Positions 37,886-46,952 of a stretch of 64,000 nt of DNA are shown here, piece by piece; the first letter of the stretch is position 1, and each line of letters begins with the position of its first letter. The notes beneath the pieces are model-generated. The model worked only from the letters and a program-made list of their open reading frames with translations, had not been told where the DNA came from and ran no database searches. Origin of the DNA: Acinetobacter genomosp. 15BJ. GTDB lineage: Bacteria > Pseudomonadota > Gammaproteobacteria > Pseudomonadales > Moraxellaceae. The stretch spans positions 877,680 through 941,679 of the forward strand of contig NZ_KE007347.1 of assembly GCF_000400715.1 (NCBI RefSeq), written 5' to 3'. The position numbers and the translations under genes were made by a program.

Positions 37886-40114
37886 ATGATAAAAGATAAA
37901 CTGTTAAACCGGAAAAATGAAGTCAAACAGCTCATTCCACTTTTATCAATCAGTGGACTTATCTTTTTATCCAACTCATCTTTTGCCGCCTCAACTATAG
38001 AAACTACGAATTCTGAGAAAGGCTCAGAAGTACTGCCGACCATTGCCATTACAGCTTCACGTGCAGATGAACTTTCTTCCTCGGCAAAGCAAGTCACCAA
38101 ATTAGATGAAAAACAAATTGAACTTTTGAAAAACTCCTCTTCAGGAAATATTGCCACTGTACTAGCAAAAATAGTCCCAGGTTTATCTGATTCAAGTCGT
38201 ACCATTACCGATTATGGACAAACTTTACGTGGTCGTAATGCGCTGATCTTAGTCGATGGCGTACCCATGAATTTAACCCGAGACACCTCCAGAGGACTTT
38301 CTGCAATTGATCCTGAAAGTATTAGCAGTATAGAAGTCATCCGTGGCAGTAATGCTATATATGGCAGTGGTGCAGCTGGAGGTACAATTTCCATTAGCAC
38401 AAAAGCTGCAGGTGGTGAACCTACAGCAAAAACAGTGATTGGACTGCAAAGTGGCTTAACTAATCTTCGCTCCGATGCCTTGAGTGGTGACATCCATCAA
38501 TATTTTTCTGGCAGCCTTAATAACTTCGATTATGCATTAGATTTTGGTTACCAGCATATTGGTAGCCCCTATGATGCAAGAGGCAGACGTGTTGCCCCTG
38601 AACCTAGTCAGGGAGACCAGTTTGATGCCGATGCCTATAGTGTGGGCGCCAAGCTTGGTTACCACATCGATGACAATCAATATCTTCAGTTTGCCGCAAA
38701 TTATTATAACGCTGAACAAGACTCAGACTATGCATCTGATCCGAGTGTAGCCCAACTCCCTGCGGGAAGCGTTCCTGCCAAAGCAATTAAGGGGCTTAAA
38801 CTAAAAGACCAGAATAAGAACGAAAACCAAATCTACAATTTAACCTATTCGAATAAAGATTTTTTTGGCAACAAAGTAGATGCCCAAGTCTATTACCGAG
38901 ATTTCTTTACTCGTTTTGCTCCATTTGATGCCCGTAAAGTGGCAACACGCGGTGGACAAGTGGATCAGGTATACCAAGACAATAATGTGCTGGGTAGCCG
39001 TTTAACGGTCAATACACCACTTGAGTTCTTGGGCGACACCTCAATTGTTTGGGGTGGTGACTTTAGCCGTGAACAAAGTGAAATGCCATTAGATACTTTT
39101 GATCCAAAAATTTATGATCAGTCTGGTGGTCTGGAATTTGTCAAAAATGGCAAATTGATCTACCTACCAGAACTCACCACTCAAAGTATCGGTGGATTTG
39201 CTCAATTAAAGCACCGTTTCAGTGACCAATGGTCAGCGGAAGTAGGTACACGCTATGAAGACAGCTATGCCAAAATTGACAGCTTTATTCCATTGTCCCA
39301 ACTCGGCAAAGCTAATCCATATACGGTACAAGGTGGAAAAGTTAAAGCAGATGCTTGGCTGTACAACGCGAATGTCAGCTTTGCACCAAACGATGAACAC
39401 TCGATTTACGCCTCCTTTAATCAAGGTTTCCAATTACCCGATGTTGGTATTGTCATTCGAAATGCTAACGTAGGCTTTAACTTAGCCTCTTCATTTTTAG
39501 AGCCAGTGAAAGTGGATAATTATGAACTTGGCTGGAATGGTCATTTTAATAATTTTAGTTCTAGTTTAGCGGTGTTCCATTCCAAATCAGATCTAGGCGG
39601 TGTTCAGTCATTTAACAATGGTTTAGTGCTGGCCAGAACAAAAGAAAAAGTGACGGGTGTTGAAGCAACGCTTGACTATCTTGACGATGCTAAAGTATGG
39701 GGAACTGGTGGTAGTGTTACTTGGATGAAAGGTTGTGAAACACCGCAGAATAGTAATACCGAGCAAGATATGACAGGTTATCGTATTCCACCATTAAAAC
39801 TCACTGGATACATCTCTTATAGCCCAACAGATACATGGACTAACCGTCTACAGGCGACTTATTTCGGCGCAGAAGATTATCGCTTAAATGGTGTGAATAG
39901 TTTTGGTCGTTATGATGTGAAGTCATACACAACTGCAGACTTACTCAGCAGCTTCGCACTAAACAAAAAGGACACCATGACTATTGGCTTAGAAAATATA
40001 TTTAATAATCAGTATTACCCGCTCTATAGTCAACTGATGAGAAATAGTAATAATACCAGTCACTTATTAGCGAATGGTATAACGCTCAAAGTGTCTTATA
40101 GTCATAAGTGGTAA
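37886..40114 (+). CDS. TonB-dependent receptor, FepA/CirA-like
   Basis: A 742-residue outer-membrane protein. Signal peptide to about residue 35 (SGLIFLSNSSFAA). TonB box about LPTIAITASRAD, then a plug (GQTLRGRNALILVDGVPMN, IEVIRGSNAIYGSGAAGGTIS). The barrel ends GITLKVSYSHKW, an aromatic terminus. Plug phrases 'LILVDGVPMN' and 'IEVIRGSNAIYGSGA' resemble catecholate and general ferric-siderophore receptors rather than the FpvA group, so it differs in ligand from its divergent neighbour. Confidence 0.9.
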   Translation: MIKDKLLNRKNEVKQLIPLLSISGLIFLSNSSFAASTIETTNSEKGSEVLPTIAITASRADELSSSAKQVTKLDEKQIELLKNSSSGNIATVLAKIVPGLSDSSRTITDYGQTLRGRNALILVDGVPMNLTRDTSRGLSAIDPESISSIEVIRGSNAIYGSGAAGGTISISTKAAGGEPTAKTVIGLQSGLTNLRSDALSGDIHQYFSGSLNNFDYALDFGYQHIGSPYDARGRRVAPEPSQGDQFDADAYSVGAKLGYHIDDNQYLQFAANYYNAEQDSDYASDPSVAQLPAGSVPAKAIKGLKLKDQNKNENQIYNLTYSNKDFFGNKVDAQVYYRDFFTRFAPFDARKVATRGGQVDQVYQDNNVLGSRLTVNTPLEFLGDTSIVWGGDFSREQSEMPLDTFDPKIYDQSGGLEFVKNGKLIYLPELTTQSIGGFAQLKHRFSDQWSAEVGTRYEDSYAKIDSFIPLSQLGKANPYTVQGGKVKADAWLYNANVSFAPNDEHSIYASFNQGFQLPDVGIVIRNANVGFNLASSFLEPVKVDNYELGWNGHFNNFSSSLAVFHSKSDLGGVQSFNNGLVLARTKEKVTGVEATLDYLDDAKVWGTGGSVTWMKGCETPQNSNTEQDMTGYRIPPLKLTGYISYSPTDTWTNRLQATYFGAEDYRLNGVNSFGRYDVKSYTTADLLSSFALNKKDTMTIGLENIFNNQYYPLYSQLMRNSNNTSHLLANGITLKVSYSHKW

Positions 40115-40125
40115 TTTAAAAAGTA

Positions 40126-40147
40126 ATAGCCGCTCAAAAGCGGCTAT
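40126..40147 (+). terminator. Terminator after the rightward receptor gene
   Basis: ATAGCCGCT-caaa-AGCGGCTAT, a perfect 9-bp stem with a four-base loop, followed by CTTTTACTTTG. It lies 11 bp past the stop codon. Confidence 0.85.
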
Positions 40148-40198
40148 CTTTTACTTTGTTGAATTTCTTCAGCTTGAATACTAAATTAGTTGGCTGCA

Positions 40199-40882
40199 TC
40201 AAATCCATAAATGAATCGCAAATGGCCCAACCAGTACCATCAAAATACCCGCAATCACCATGGTTAAACTTGCGATCACACCTTCTTCACTATTACGTTG
40301 CTGTGCTCTTACCGTACCAAAACCATGTGCTGCATTACCAAATGCTGCGCCGTTTGCCACATTGGAACGGATTTTGGTAATCGCTAAAATAGCATCACCG
40401 CAAATCATCCCAACCAAGCCTGTAATCACTGTAAATAAAGAAACCAAAGCCGCTGAACCATGAATATCTTCTGCCAAAATCATGGCAAAAGGTGTTGAAA
40501 TAGAGCGTGCCATCAAACTATTGGTCACTTCAGGGCTAAAATGAAATAACTTTGCCATCTCGTAGGCAGACATCACACCAACACTCATCCCAACCACAAT
40601 CGCAATCGACAAGACACCCAAGTTTTTACGAATCGTTTCCCGATAACGGTAAATTGGCACGGCGAAAGCAACAGTTGCTGGACCGAGTAAATTCACAATC
40701 CACTGTGTATCTTGTGCATAAGTTTGATATGAAATTCCGAAGATCGCCATCAACAGAATCGTGAGTACGGGCACACTAATTGCAGGTGATAACCATAGTT
40801 GAGGATGTTTTTGATATACACGCTTTGCCACGATGTAAGCAATCAGCGTCCAGATCAAGCAAACAATTGACCAAATATTCAT
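40199..40882 (-). CDS. lrgB: LrgB/CidB family membrane protein
   Basis: A 227-residue inner-membrane protein with about six or seven helices. LLGPATVAFAVPIYR and AFGNAAHGFGTVRA, with ITGLVGMICGDAIL, are the LrgB signature. LrgA/LrgB pairs are linked to murein hydrolase control, pyruvate uptake or glycolate export in different bacteria. The lrgA-like gene lies 10 bp upstream on the same strand. Confidence 0.9.
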   Translation of the reverse strand: MNIWSIVCLIWTLIAYIVAKRVYQKHPQLWLSPAISVPVLTILLMAIFGISYQTYAQDTQWIVNLLGPATVAFAVPIYRYRETIRKNLGVLSIAIVVGMSVGVMSAYEMAKLFHFSPEVTNSLMARSISTPFAMILAEDIHGSAALVSLFTVITGLVGMICGDAILAITKIRSNVANGAAFGNAAHGFGTVRAQQRNSEEGVIASLTMVIAGILMVLVGPFAIHLWI

Positions 40883-40892
40883 ATTGACTGCC

Positions 40893-41324
40893 TTAGATGT
40901 GCTTATGCTGAAAACGTTTGCGTGTGTGAAGGTAGCTTTTTAAGCGGTTGTAATAATGAATGGTTAAACAGGTGCTTAACATGACCAGAATAGTACCGAC
41001 GGCAATACTCAATACAATTTGCCAGCCTTCCGTCATAAACAGGCTTTTGTATTGCACTACCGCTACTACAACGGGTACAAAAAACAGCAATAGCTCGCCT
41101 AAAACAAAGGTAGCGCCAATTGCCACTTGATCCATCTTAATGACTTTAAAAAACAGGCTGAAAAGCAATAGAAACATACCCAATATACCTGCTGAAATTG
41201 GGATACCGAGTTTCTGGTTTAAGACATAACCTGCCAACCAGAATCCAGCAAGAATCAGAATTTGTTTAATTAATGCCAAGAGTGAGTTTTGTGGGAGAGA
41301 TTTAGAAACAGCTTTGGTACTCAT
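40893..41324 (-). CDS. lrgA: LrgA/CidA family holin-like protein
   Basis: A 143-residue protein with four hydrophobic helices. LAGYVLNQKLGIPISAGILGMFLLL and ATFVLGELLLFFVPVVVAVVQY match the LrgA family (the 'G-x-PGxxxGM' and 'LFFVP' marks, with SAGILGM here). It is the likely partner of the LrgB-like protein encoded next. Transcription is probably set by the divergent LysR regulator. Confidence 0.9.
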   Translation of the reverse strand: MSTKAVSKSLPQNSLLALIKQILILAGFWLAGYVLNQKLGIPISAGILGMFLLLFSLFFKVIKMDQVAIGATFVLGELLLFFVPVVVAVVQYKSLFMTEGWQIVLSIAVGTILVMLSTCLTIHYYNRLKSYLHTRKRFQHKHI

Positions 41325-41382
41325 TTAACAACATCAAATGGTGAACAACATGATTATCTTATCCACTGTACATCGATGTAAT

Positions 41383-41428
41383 ATGAATTATTCATGTTAA
41401 AATTATGCCTAAATAGAATAATTTTAGG
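41383..41428. promoter_or_regulatory. Two inverted repeats in the lrgA/LysR divergent promoter
   Basis: ATGAATTATTCAT (41383-41395) is a perfect palindrome with a one-base centre, and CCTAAA...TTTAGG (41408-41428) a second pair directly before the LysR start. LysR proteins bind such dyads (T-N11-A type) between divergent genes. Confidence 0.5.
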
Positions 41429-41434
41429 TTTGTT

Positions 41435-42352
41435 ATGCTTTCACTAAAATCATTACAATGCTTTGTCAGCTTAGTAAACAGCAAAAGCTTTACCCGTACT
41501 GCTGAAGCGCTTTCCCTGACACAGCCGACCATCAGTAAAATGCTGCAACAGCTTGAAGAACAGCTTCAGGTCGCATTGTTTGTAAAACCTGAACATGGTC
41601 GAAAAAGACAGGTTGAATTGACTGAAATCGGGCAACGTGTTTATCAACATGCCGTAGGATTATTGCAAGCAGAACAAAATATCTTTTTAGAAATCGAAAA
41701 TTACCAACAATTAAAAACAGGCACCTTAAAACTCGGTGTGCCACCACTCGGTTCGCAACTACTCACCACAGCCCTATTTGATTATCATCAGCAATGGCCA
41801 GATATCGAACTTGCATTTCTCGAAGTCGGTTCTCGAGGGATTGAACAGGCCTTGTTAAATAATGAACTCGATGTCGGCGTGTTATTACAGCCGTTTGACC
41901 ATCAAATTTTTAACAGTATCGAACTATGTGATTACCCACTGATGGTGCTATTACGACGAGATGCAACTTGGGCAACTCGGAAGGAAATAAATCTGGAAGA
42001 ACTGCAACATCAATCCTTTCTGATGTTTCCTGAAAATTTTTCGCTCAACAGTATCATTCTTGAAGCCTGCCAACAGCATGGCTTTTATCCAACTATTGCT
42101 TGCCGTACCAGTCAATGGAATTTACTGGCTGATATGGTGCTACAACGTATGGGTATTGCCCTACTACCCCAATATTATACCGATATGCTTGATCCTACTC
42201 TATTCGCAGCAATCCCACTGGAAAAGCCCAATATTCAATGGCATTTGGCCATGGCATGGAAAAAGAACCTTCCTGTCTCTCCTGCAGTACAAGCGTGGCT
42301 CAGTGTGATTCATCAACATTTTCAAAAGATTAAGCCCAAGTTAGACGAGTGA
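41435..42352 (+). CDS. LysR family transcriptional regulator
   Basis: A 305-residue protein. The LysR helix-turn-helix is MLSLKSLQCFVSLVNSKSFT and AEALSLTQPTISKMLQQLEEQL; the effector domain has LKLGVPPLGSQLL and LNNELDVGVLLQPF in the expected places. It is divergent from the lrgAB-like pair, the classic layout for a regulator of the next-door operon. The effector might be a carbon acid such as acetate or pyruvate, as for CidR, but that is inference. Confidence 0.92.
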   Translation: MLSLKSLQCFVSLVNSKSFTRTAEALSLTQPTISKMLQQLEEQLQVALFVKPEHGRKRQVELTEIGQRVYQHAVGLLQAEQNIFLEIENYQQLKTGTLKLGVPPLGSQLLTTALFDYHQQWPDIELAFLEVGSRGIEQALLNNELDVGVLLQPFDHQIFNSIELCDYPLMVLLRRDATWATRKEINLEELQHQSFLMFPENFSLNSIILEACQQHGFYPTIACRTSQWNLLADMVLQRMGIALLPQYYTDMLDPTLFAAIPLEKPNIQWHLAMAWKKNLPVSPAVQAWLSVIHQHFQKIKPKLDE

Positions 42353-42467
42353 AAAAGAGGAATAACATTCTTAGAAAAATGGATAAAGCTTTGCCACAAA
42401 AAAGCTACCCAATCTTGGGTCAGCTCGCCTAGACTAGAATGATCTGTTGATCATATGGCAAATAAAA

Positions 42468-43319
42468 ATGAGTGATTCAAACTATATCCCCCCGCAAGTT
42501 TGGCAATGGACTGGAGAAAAATCTGATTTAAATCAACCCACGTCTGGCAGCCGCTATGAACATATATTACCTATTGGTAAACATCCGCTTCAATTGTATT
42601 CATTGGCAACGCCAAATGGCCAGAAAGTGACGATCCTGCTTGAGGAACTTTTAGCTTTGGGACATCAAGATGCTGAATATGATGCTTGGTTAATTAAAAT
42701 TGGAGAAGGACAACAATTCAGTAGCGGCTTTGTCGAAATTAACCCCAACTCTAAAATCCCAGCATTAGTTGATCATAGTCAAAATCCACCATTACGTATT
42801 TTTGAATCAGGTTCGATTTTGCTTTACTTGGCCGAAAAATTTAAAGCCTTTATTCCAACTGATTTAGCTGCACGTACTGAATGCCTAAATTGGTTATTTT
42901 GGCAAATGGGAAGTGCACCCTACCTTGGTGGTGGTTTAGGACATTTTTATGCTTATGCGCCTGTGAAAATTGAATATGCAATCAATCGCTTTGCTATGGA
43001 AACCAAGCGCTTATTGGATGTTTTAGACCAACATCTAGCGCAACATGAGTACTTGGCTGGCTCAGAATATAGCATTGCGGATATTGCCGCCTTTCCTTGG
43101 TATGGGAGTCTGGTCAAAGGTTGGGTTTATAATGCTGATGAATTTTTAGCTGTAGATCAATATCAACATGTACAGCGCTGGGCAGATGCTATTCTGGCGC
43201 GTCCCGCTGTACAACGAGGACGAATGGTCAACCGTACTTTCGGAGACTTGGAAACCCAACTGCATGAACGCCATGATGCAAGTGATTTTGATACCAATAC
43301 ACAAGATAAACTTCAATAA
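42468..43319 (+). CDS. yghU: Nu-class glutathione S-transferase, YghU-like
   Basis: A 283-residue protein from the ATG at 42468. The thioredoxin-like domain has LYSLATPNGQKVTILLEELLALG and PNSKIPALVDHS with FESGSILLYLAEKF, which bind glutathione. The C-terminal helical domain (NWLFWQMGSAPYLGGGLGHF; YSIADIAAFPW) is that of YghU/YfcG proteins, which reduce disulfides or organic peroxides with two glutathiones. The length and the PGWQW-like start (VWQWTGEKSDLNQP) match YghU. It has a strong terminator after it. Confidence 0.9.
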   Translation: MSDSNYIPPQVWQWTGEKSDLNQPTSGSRYEHILPIGKHPLQLYSLATPNGQKVTILLEELLALGHQDAEYDAWLIKIGEGQQFSSGFVEINPNSKIPALVDHSQNPPLRIFESGSILLYLAEKFKAFIPTDLAARTECLNWLFWQMGSAPYLGGGLGHFYAYAPVKIEYAINRFAMETKRLLDVLDQHLAQHEYLAGSEYSIADIAAFPWYGSLVKGWVYNADEFLAVDQYQHVQRWADAILARPAVQRGRMVNRTFGDLETQLHERHDASDFDTNTQDKLQ

Positions 43320-43333
43320 GAAACATTGAAGTC

Positions 43334-43367
43334 AAATTTTTATGCTAGTTCGCTAGCATAAAAATTT
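43334..43367. terminator. Bidirectional terminator after the GST gene
   Basis: A 15-bp perfect stem with a TTCG loop: TTTTTATGCTAG-ttcg and its complement, with A- and T-runs at both sides. It lies 15 bp after the stop codon. Confidence 0.9.
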
Positions 43368-43427
43368 CAGATGCAACTCAATGAAATAACTAACTAAAAA
43401 TTAAGCAATATCTTGTATGGTGTACAT

Positions 43428-44033
43428 ATGAACCTATATCAATTTTCTTTTCGAATCCTCCCGTTATTTATGGGTTTGGGTCTTAGTTCATCAATTTGTT
43501 TAGCAAAAAACTTATCGCTTTTATTGAATAAAGATTTGCAAGAATCATTAATTACAATCAATGGCAAAGAATTTATTGAAAAGAATCAAATAAAGACACT
43601 TGCCAATAAAAGCTATCAATATTTTTCGGTTAAAAAAGAAAACGGAATGATCTATGAAGCGTATATCAGACAATGCGCTGGTGATTACTTAAAAAATCTT
43701 GATAAAAAAGAAACAAAAGCATTCGAAATTTGTACTCATGACGCAATGGATAGTTTAGATGAATTAATGAACCAAACAAAAGCTTTACATATGCATTTTA
43801 CAGGTACCCAATATGTCTATGATGGTGATGAGAACTCTACCCTGTTCCATTATTATTCTTTTTTTCATATTAAAAATTACTATATGACCAATGAGCAAAA
43901 ACATCCAATGTATGGGGTGATATATCGCTGTAAAGTGAAAGCTGAGATAATGGGATTAGAGAAATTTGTTGAGTATGCGAAAAATAATTGTGCCAATACA
44001 ATGGCTGTATCAGCCTCATCCTCTTTGAAATGA
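43428..44033 (+). CDS. Exported protein of unknown function
   Basis: About 201 residues from the ATG at 43428. A Sec signal peptide is clear (FRILPLFMGLGLSSSICLA|KNLS). The mature protein has four cysteines (RQCAGD, FEICTHD, IYRCKVK, KNNCAN), enough for two disulfide bonds, and a charged, mostly helical-looking sequence. I do not recognise a family. It is single, between a terminator and a long spacer, so it is likely its own transcription unit. Confidence 0.65.
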   Translation: MNLYQFSFRILPLFMGLGLSSSICLAKNLSLLLNKDLQESLITINGKEFIEKNQIKTLANKSYQYFSVKKENGMIYEAYIRQCAGDYLKNLDKKETKAFEICTHDAMDSLDELMNQTKALHMHFTGTQYVYDGDENSTLFHYYSFFHIKNYYMTNEQKHPMYGVIYRCKVKAEIMGLEKFVEYAKNNCANTMAVSASSSLK

Positions 44034-44381
44034 GCACCAATGATCCCATGTATTGTTCCTATTAGTCATTGATTTAAAATGCTCATCGGACTGCAATACA
44101 TTATTCATTAAAGCAACTTAAATATTTATAAAGTAATATTTTACCTATCAATGTAATCAATATAAAAGCACATATTTCATTATAACAAATTGTATAAAAA
44201 AGATTTTTCAACCAATCATCAAGTTTATTGCGACATTTTCTCTATTCAAAAAAGTCAATCAATTGCGCTATTTTCGCTATTTTGTATTTCAGGATTTGGC
44301 TTTATTCTGAAAGATAGAATGGAAAAAGCATAGAGATATCCTGACCTAGGATTTCTGGATTCAATAGATGGGAGCAGTGAG
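44034..44381. other. AT-rich spacer and promoter region
   Basis: 348 bp with no supported gene. It holds GGGAG at 44370-44374, a ribosome site placed correctly for the TTG start that follows. No clear operator is seen. Confidence 0.45.
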
Positions 44382-45893
44382 TTGAGTAATATATTACAGT
44401 CTAAAAATGATGGGATACAATTTCCAATTCAATCCGGCAAGCAGTCTCCCAGTACAACAAACACAGCAAAGAAAATTTTATATGCCGCATTGAGCAGTGT
44501 TGATTCTCCACTTGCATCACAACTTAAAGCAGAAAAAAATTGGAGAAAGAAATATCCAGCTTACTTTCAAGAGCTTGTAAAAACAGGAATTAGCTCGGTA
44601 CATTATCCATTACTCATTGCTCAGAATGGTCTAGATGCAGCTAAAGGTCTCTTCACATTTAACCGAGCTGGTCAACAATCGACTTTAGAACAAGCAATGT
44701 CTGATATTGAAGACCAACCTTTTGATAACTATGTTTTAAAGGGTGAAGGTAATTCTGCTATTGAAGCTTGGTATATTCCTTTCAATGGAGAAAAATTACA
44801 GGGACAAGCATTACTCGAACAAATAGATCGCTGGGAAAATCAAAAAGTTATCGAACCTAGCCATGCAAAAGCATTGCGTCTACTCCAAGCTCATCCTGAA
44901 TGGTTTGATCTATCTTCACGGACTATGGTGTTGTTCGGTGCAGCTTCTGAAGCGGGCCCCCTTAGCTGGTTGGCAAAATGGCGTGCCAATATTATTGCGA
45001 TTGATTTACCCAATCCTCAAATATGGGAAAAAATTACTCAAACAGTTCAGCAAGGTAACGCGACATTGATCGCTCCACAGATCAGCTTAGCCAATAAAGA
45101 GAAACAGCTCGGTGCCAATCTATTAACCCAAACCCCAGAAATTGCGAATTGGCTGAATACTTTTGCAGAAACCTTAGACCTTGCAGGTATTGCATATTTA
45201 GATGGTGAAAAACATGTCCGTGTTTCAATTGCTATGATTAGCATCATGGAGCAAGTGAGCAAACAAAAAGCGGACAGCAGTATCATGTTTATGCTGACAC
45301 CTACTGATATTTATGCAATTCCAAAATCTGTAGTGAACTCCATACAAGAAAAAACTCAACAACGTCCGATGATAGAAAAGTTACTTACTCGATCTATTCA
45401 CAATATTTCCTTGACTAACTTCTTTAAACCTAATACAAAGCAGTTAATCCGATCTGATAATGGTCAACAGTACGGTATCTCCGATTGTATGGTCATTGAA
45501 CAAGGGCCGAACTACGCTCTTGCTAAACGCCTACAACAATGGTTTGCAATACGCAGCCGTGCACGTGGCCAAAAAACGGTCATCAATATTGCACCCTCTA
45601 CAACAACCCGCTCTGTGGTTAAAAATCCAATTCTCAAAGCTGCCTTTGCTGGTGCTGATCTATTTAAAGTAGAAACATTTAGTCCAGAGACGACCAATGC
45701 CATCATGGCAGCGCTTTGGGTACATGATTTAAATAATCCAGAAAGTGCGACCAATCCAACCAAACAGTTGAATCATCCCTTAGAGTTGATTATGGAAAAT
45801 GCCAATCATGGTGGCTTATGGCATGTACCTTACTTGGCGCGAACTGCTTTGCCCTTTGCAGCTGCATATGGTTGGATAAAAGAAAAGTTCTAA
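44382..45893 (+). CDS. Large conserved-looking orphan protein with a Rossmann-like motif
   Basis: A 503-residue cytoplasmic protein with a TTG start (ribosome site GGGAG seven bases before). The middle part TMVLFGAASEAGPLSWLAKW and NIIAIDLPNPQIWEKI reads like a Rossmann dinucleotide site: a strand, G-x-x-x-x-G loop, helix, and a second strand ending in an acidic residue. Later segments include KTVINIAPSTTTRSV and ENANHGGLWHVPYLARTALP. I know of no functional assignment. There are no signal peptide or membrane helices. It lies just upstream of a Fur-like box and a siderophore-interacting protein gene, but a terminator separates them. Confidence 0.7.
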   Translation: MSNILQSKNDGIQFPIQSGKQSPSTTNTAKKILYAALSSVDSPLASQLKAEKNWRKKYPAYFQELVKTGISSVHYPLLIAQNGLDAAKGLFTFNRAGQQSTLEQAMSDIEDQPFDNYVLKGEGNSAIEAWYIPFNGEKLQGQALLEQIDRWENQKVIEPSHAKALRLLQAHPEWFDLSSRTMVLFGAASEAGPLSWLAKWRANIIAIDLPNPQIWEKITQTVQQGNATLIAPQISLANKEKQLGANLLTQTPEIANWLNTFAETLDLAGIAYLDGEKHVRVSIAMISIMEQVSKQKADSSIMFMLTPTDIYAIPKSVVNSIQEKTQQRPMIEKLLTRSIHNISLTNFFKPNTKQLIRSDNGQQYGISDCMVIEQGPNYALAKRLQQWFAIRSRARGQKTVINIAPSTTTRSVVKNPILKAAFAGADLFKVETFSPETTNAIMAALWVHDLNNPESATNPTKQLNHPLELIMENANHGGLWHVPYLARTALPFAAAYGWIKEKF

Positions 45894-45913
45894 CACAAAG
45901 TTATTTTAAGCTG

Positions 45914-45944
45914 AGCGAGAAAATGTCGAATGCATTCTCTCGCT
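45914..45944 (+). terminator. Terminator after the orphan gene
   Basis: AGCGAGAAAATG pairs with CATTCTCTCGCT with one mismatch and a seven-base loop, followed by TTTATTTTA. Confidence 0.85.
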
Positions 45945-45967
45945 TTTATTTTACGCATAAGTTATTG

Positions 45968-45988
45968 CAAATAATTATCATTATCATG
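45968..45988. promoter_or_regulatory. Fur-like box before the siderophore-interacting protein gene
   Basis: CAAATAATTATCATTATCATG matches the Fur consensus (ATAATTATCATTATC). It is about 27 bp upstream of the likely start codon and would block transcription when iron is plentiful. Confidence 0.7.
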
Positions 45989-46014
45989 CATAATTGGTGA
46001 AATTTCACTTAATT

Positions 46015-46878
46015 ATGATGGGTAAATTGACAATGACTAAGCAAAAAGTGACTTCAAACGATGACAATATACTCAAACAAAACGATCATATGAGAAATCT
46101 CGAACAGACCGAGATGACAATTACTGCAATTTCAAGGCCATTCCCAAGCATTTTAAGAGTTCATGCTAAAATTAATACAAATCAACCAGATATGTGGGAT
46201 AAGCCAAACTTAGCTGTCCGTATTGGAGTTTCTGAAAATTTAACCCGTGTTTACACAATTCGCTCATTTAATCGTGATCACCACGAAGTTGAAATTGATC
46301 TGATCGAACATGAAGATGAAAGTCCTGCAATGCAATGGGTACGCACCGCAAAGGTTGGAACAACAACGCAACTGATTGGACCAAGACCGCATTTTGTTCC
46401 AGATTTTGAAGCAGAAAAGCATATCGTGATGTTTGCCGATGAAACCGCCCTTCCTGCGCTTTATTCAATCTTGCAACATTGGCAAAATAATATAACTGCA
46501 GATATTTTTGTTGAAAGTCATGACGCCAATATTTGCGAATACCTTCCAAATCAAGAAAATGTCCAAATACATTTACTGCAAAGAGAACGCCAAGACCAAG
46601 CAGGAAAAATGGGGCTCTTGCTTAAAGCAGCTTACCAATTTAAAAATACAAATAACCTAGGTGTTTGGGCTGCATGCGAACGGAATGAAGCCCGAGCAAT
46701 TCGCAAATTCTTTCTAGAGGAAAAGTCACTGCCTAAAAAAGATGTACAAGTGACAGGTTATTGGAATGTTGGTCTTTCAAGTACGATTTTAGATGAAGTT
46801 CGGTTGGAATATTATCAAAAGCATTTGGAAGCAGGAAAAACACTAGAAACATTTGATGATTTAGATATGCCTGTATAA
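46015..46878 (+). CDS. Siderophore-interacting protein (ferric-siderophore reductase)
   Basis: About 287 residues from ATG 46015; ATG 46018 or 46033 are close alternatives and the TTG at 45994 is less likely. FAD-binding domain: LTRVYTIRSFN (R-x-Y-[ST]) with a following acidic strand HHEVEIDLIEH; then VGTTTQLIGPRPHF. The C-terminal SIP domain has FADETALPALYSIL and LGVWAACERNEARAIRKFF. It reduces Fe(III) bound to imported siderophores with NAD(P)H and releases Fe(II) in the cytoplasm. A Fur-like box is upstream, fitting iron control. Confidence 0.92.
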   Translation: MMGKLTMTKQKVTSNDDNILKQNDHMRNLEQTEMTITAISRPFPSILRVHAKINTNQPDMWDKPNLAVRIGVSENLTRVYTIRSFNRDHHEVEIDLIEHEDESPAMQWVRTAKVGTTTQLIGPRPHFVPDFEAEKHIVMFADETALPALYSILQHWQNNITADIFVESHDANICEYLPNQENVQIHLLQRERQDQAGKMGLLLKAAYQFKNTNNLGVWAACERNEARAIRKFFLEEKSLPKKDVQVTGYWNVGLSSTILDEVRLEYYQKHLEAGKTLETFDDLDMPV

Positions 46879-46893
46879 AAACATTAGAGATTT

Positions 46894-46925
46894 AACAAGA
46901 GAGTTTTAAAACTCTCTTGTTTTTT
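46894..46925. terminator. Bidirectional terminator between the reductase and zigA genes
   Basis: CAAGAGAGTTTT and its exact complement AAAACTCTCTTG form a 12-bp stem with no extra loop bases, followed by a T-run. It serves both convergent genes. Confidence 0.9.
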
Positions 46926-46952
46926 ATCGATACCAAATTCAGTTGTTTTGAG

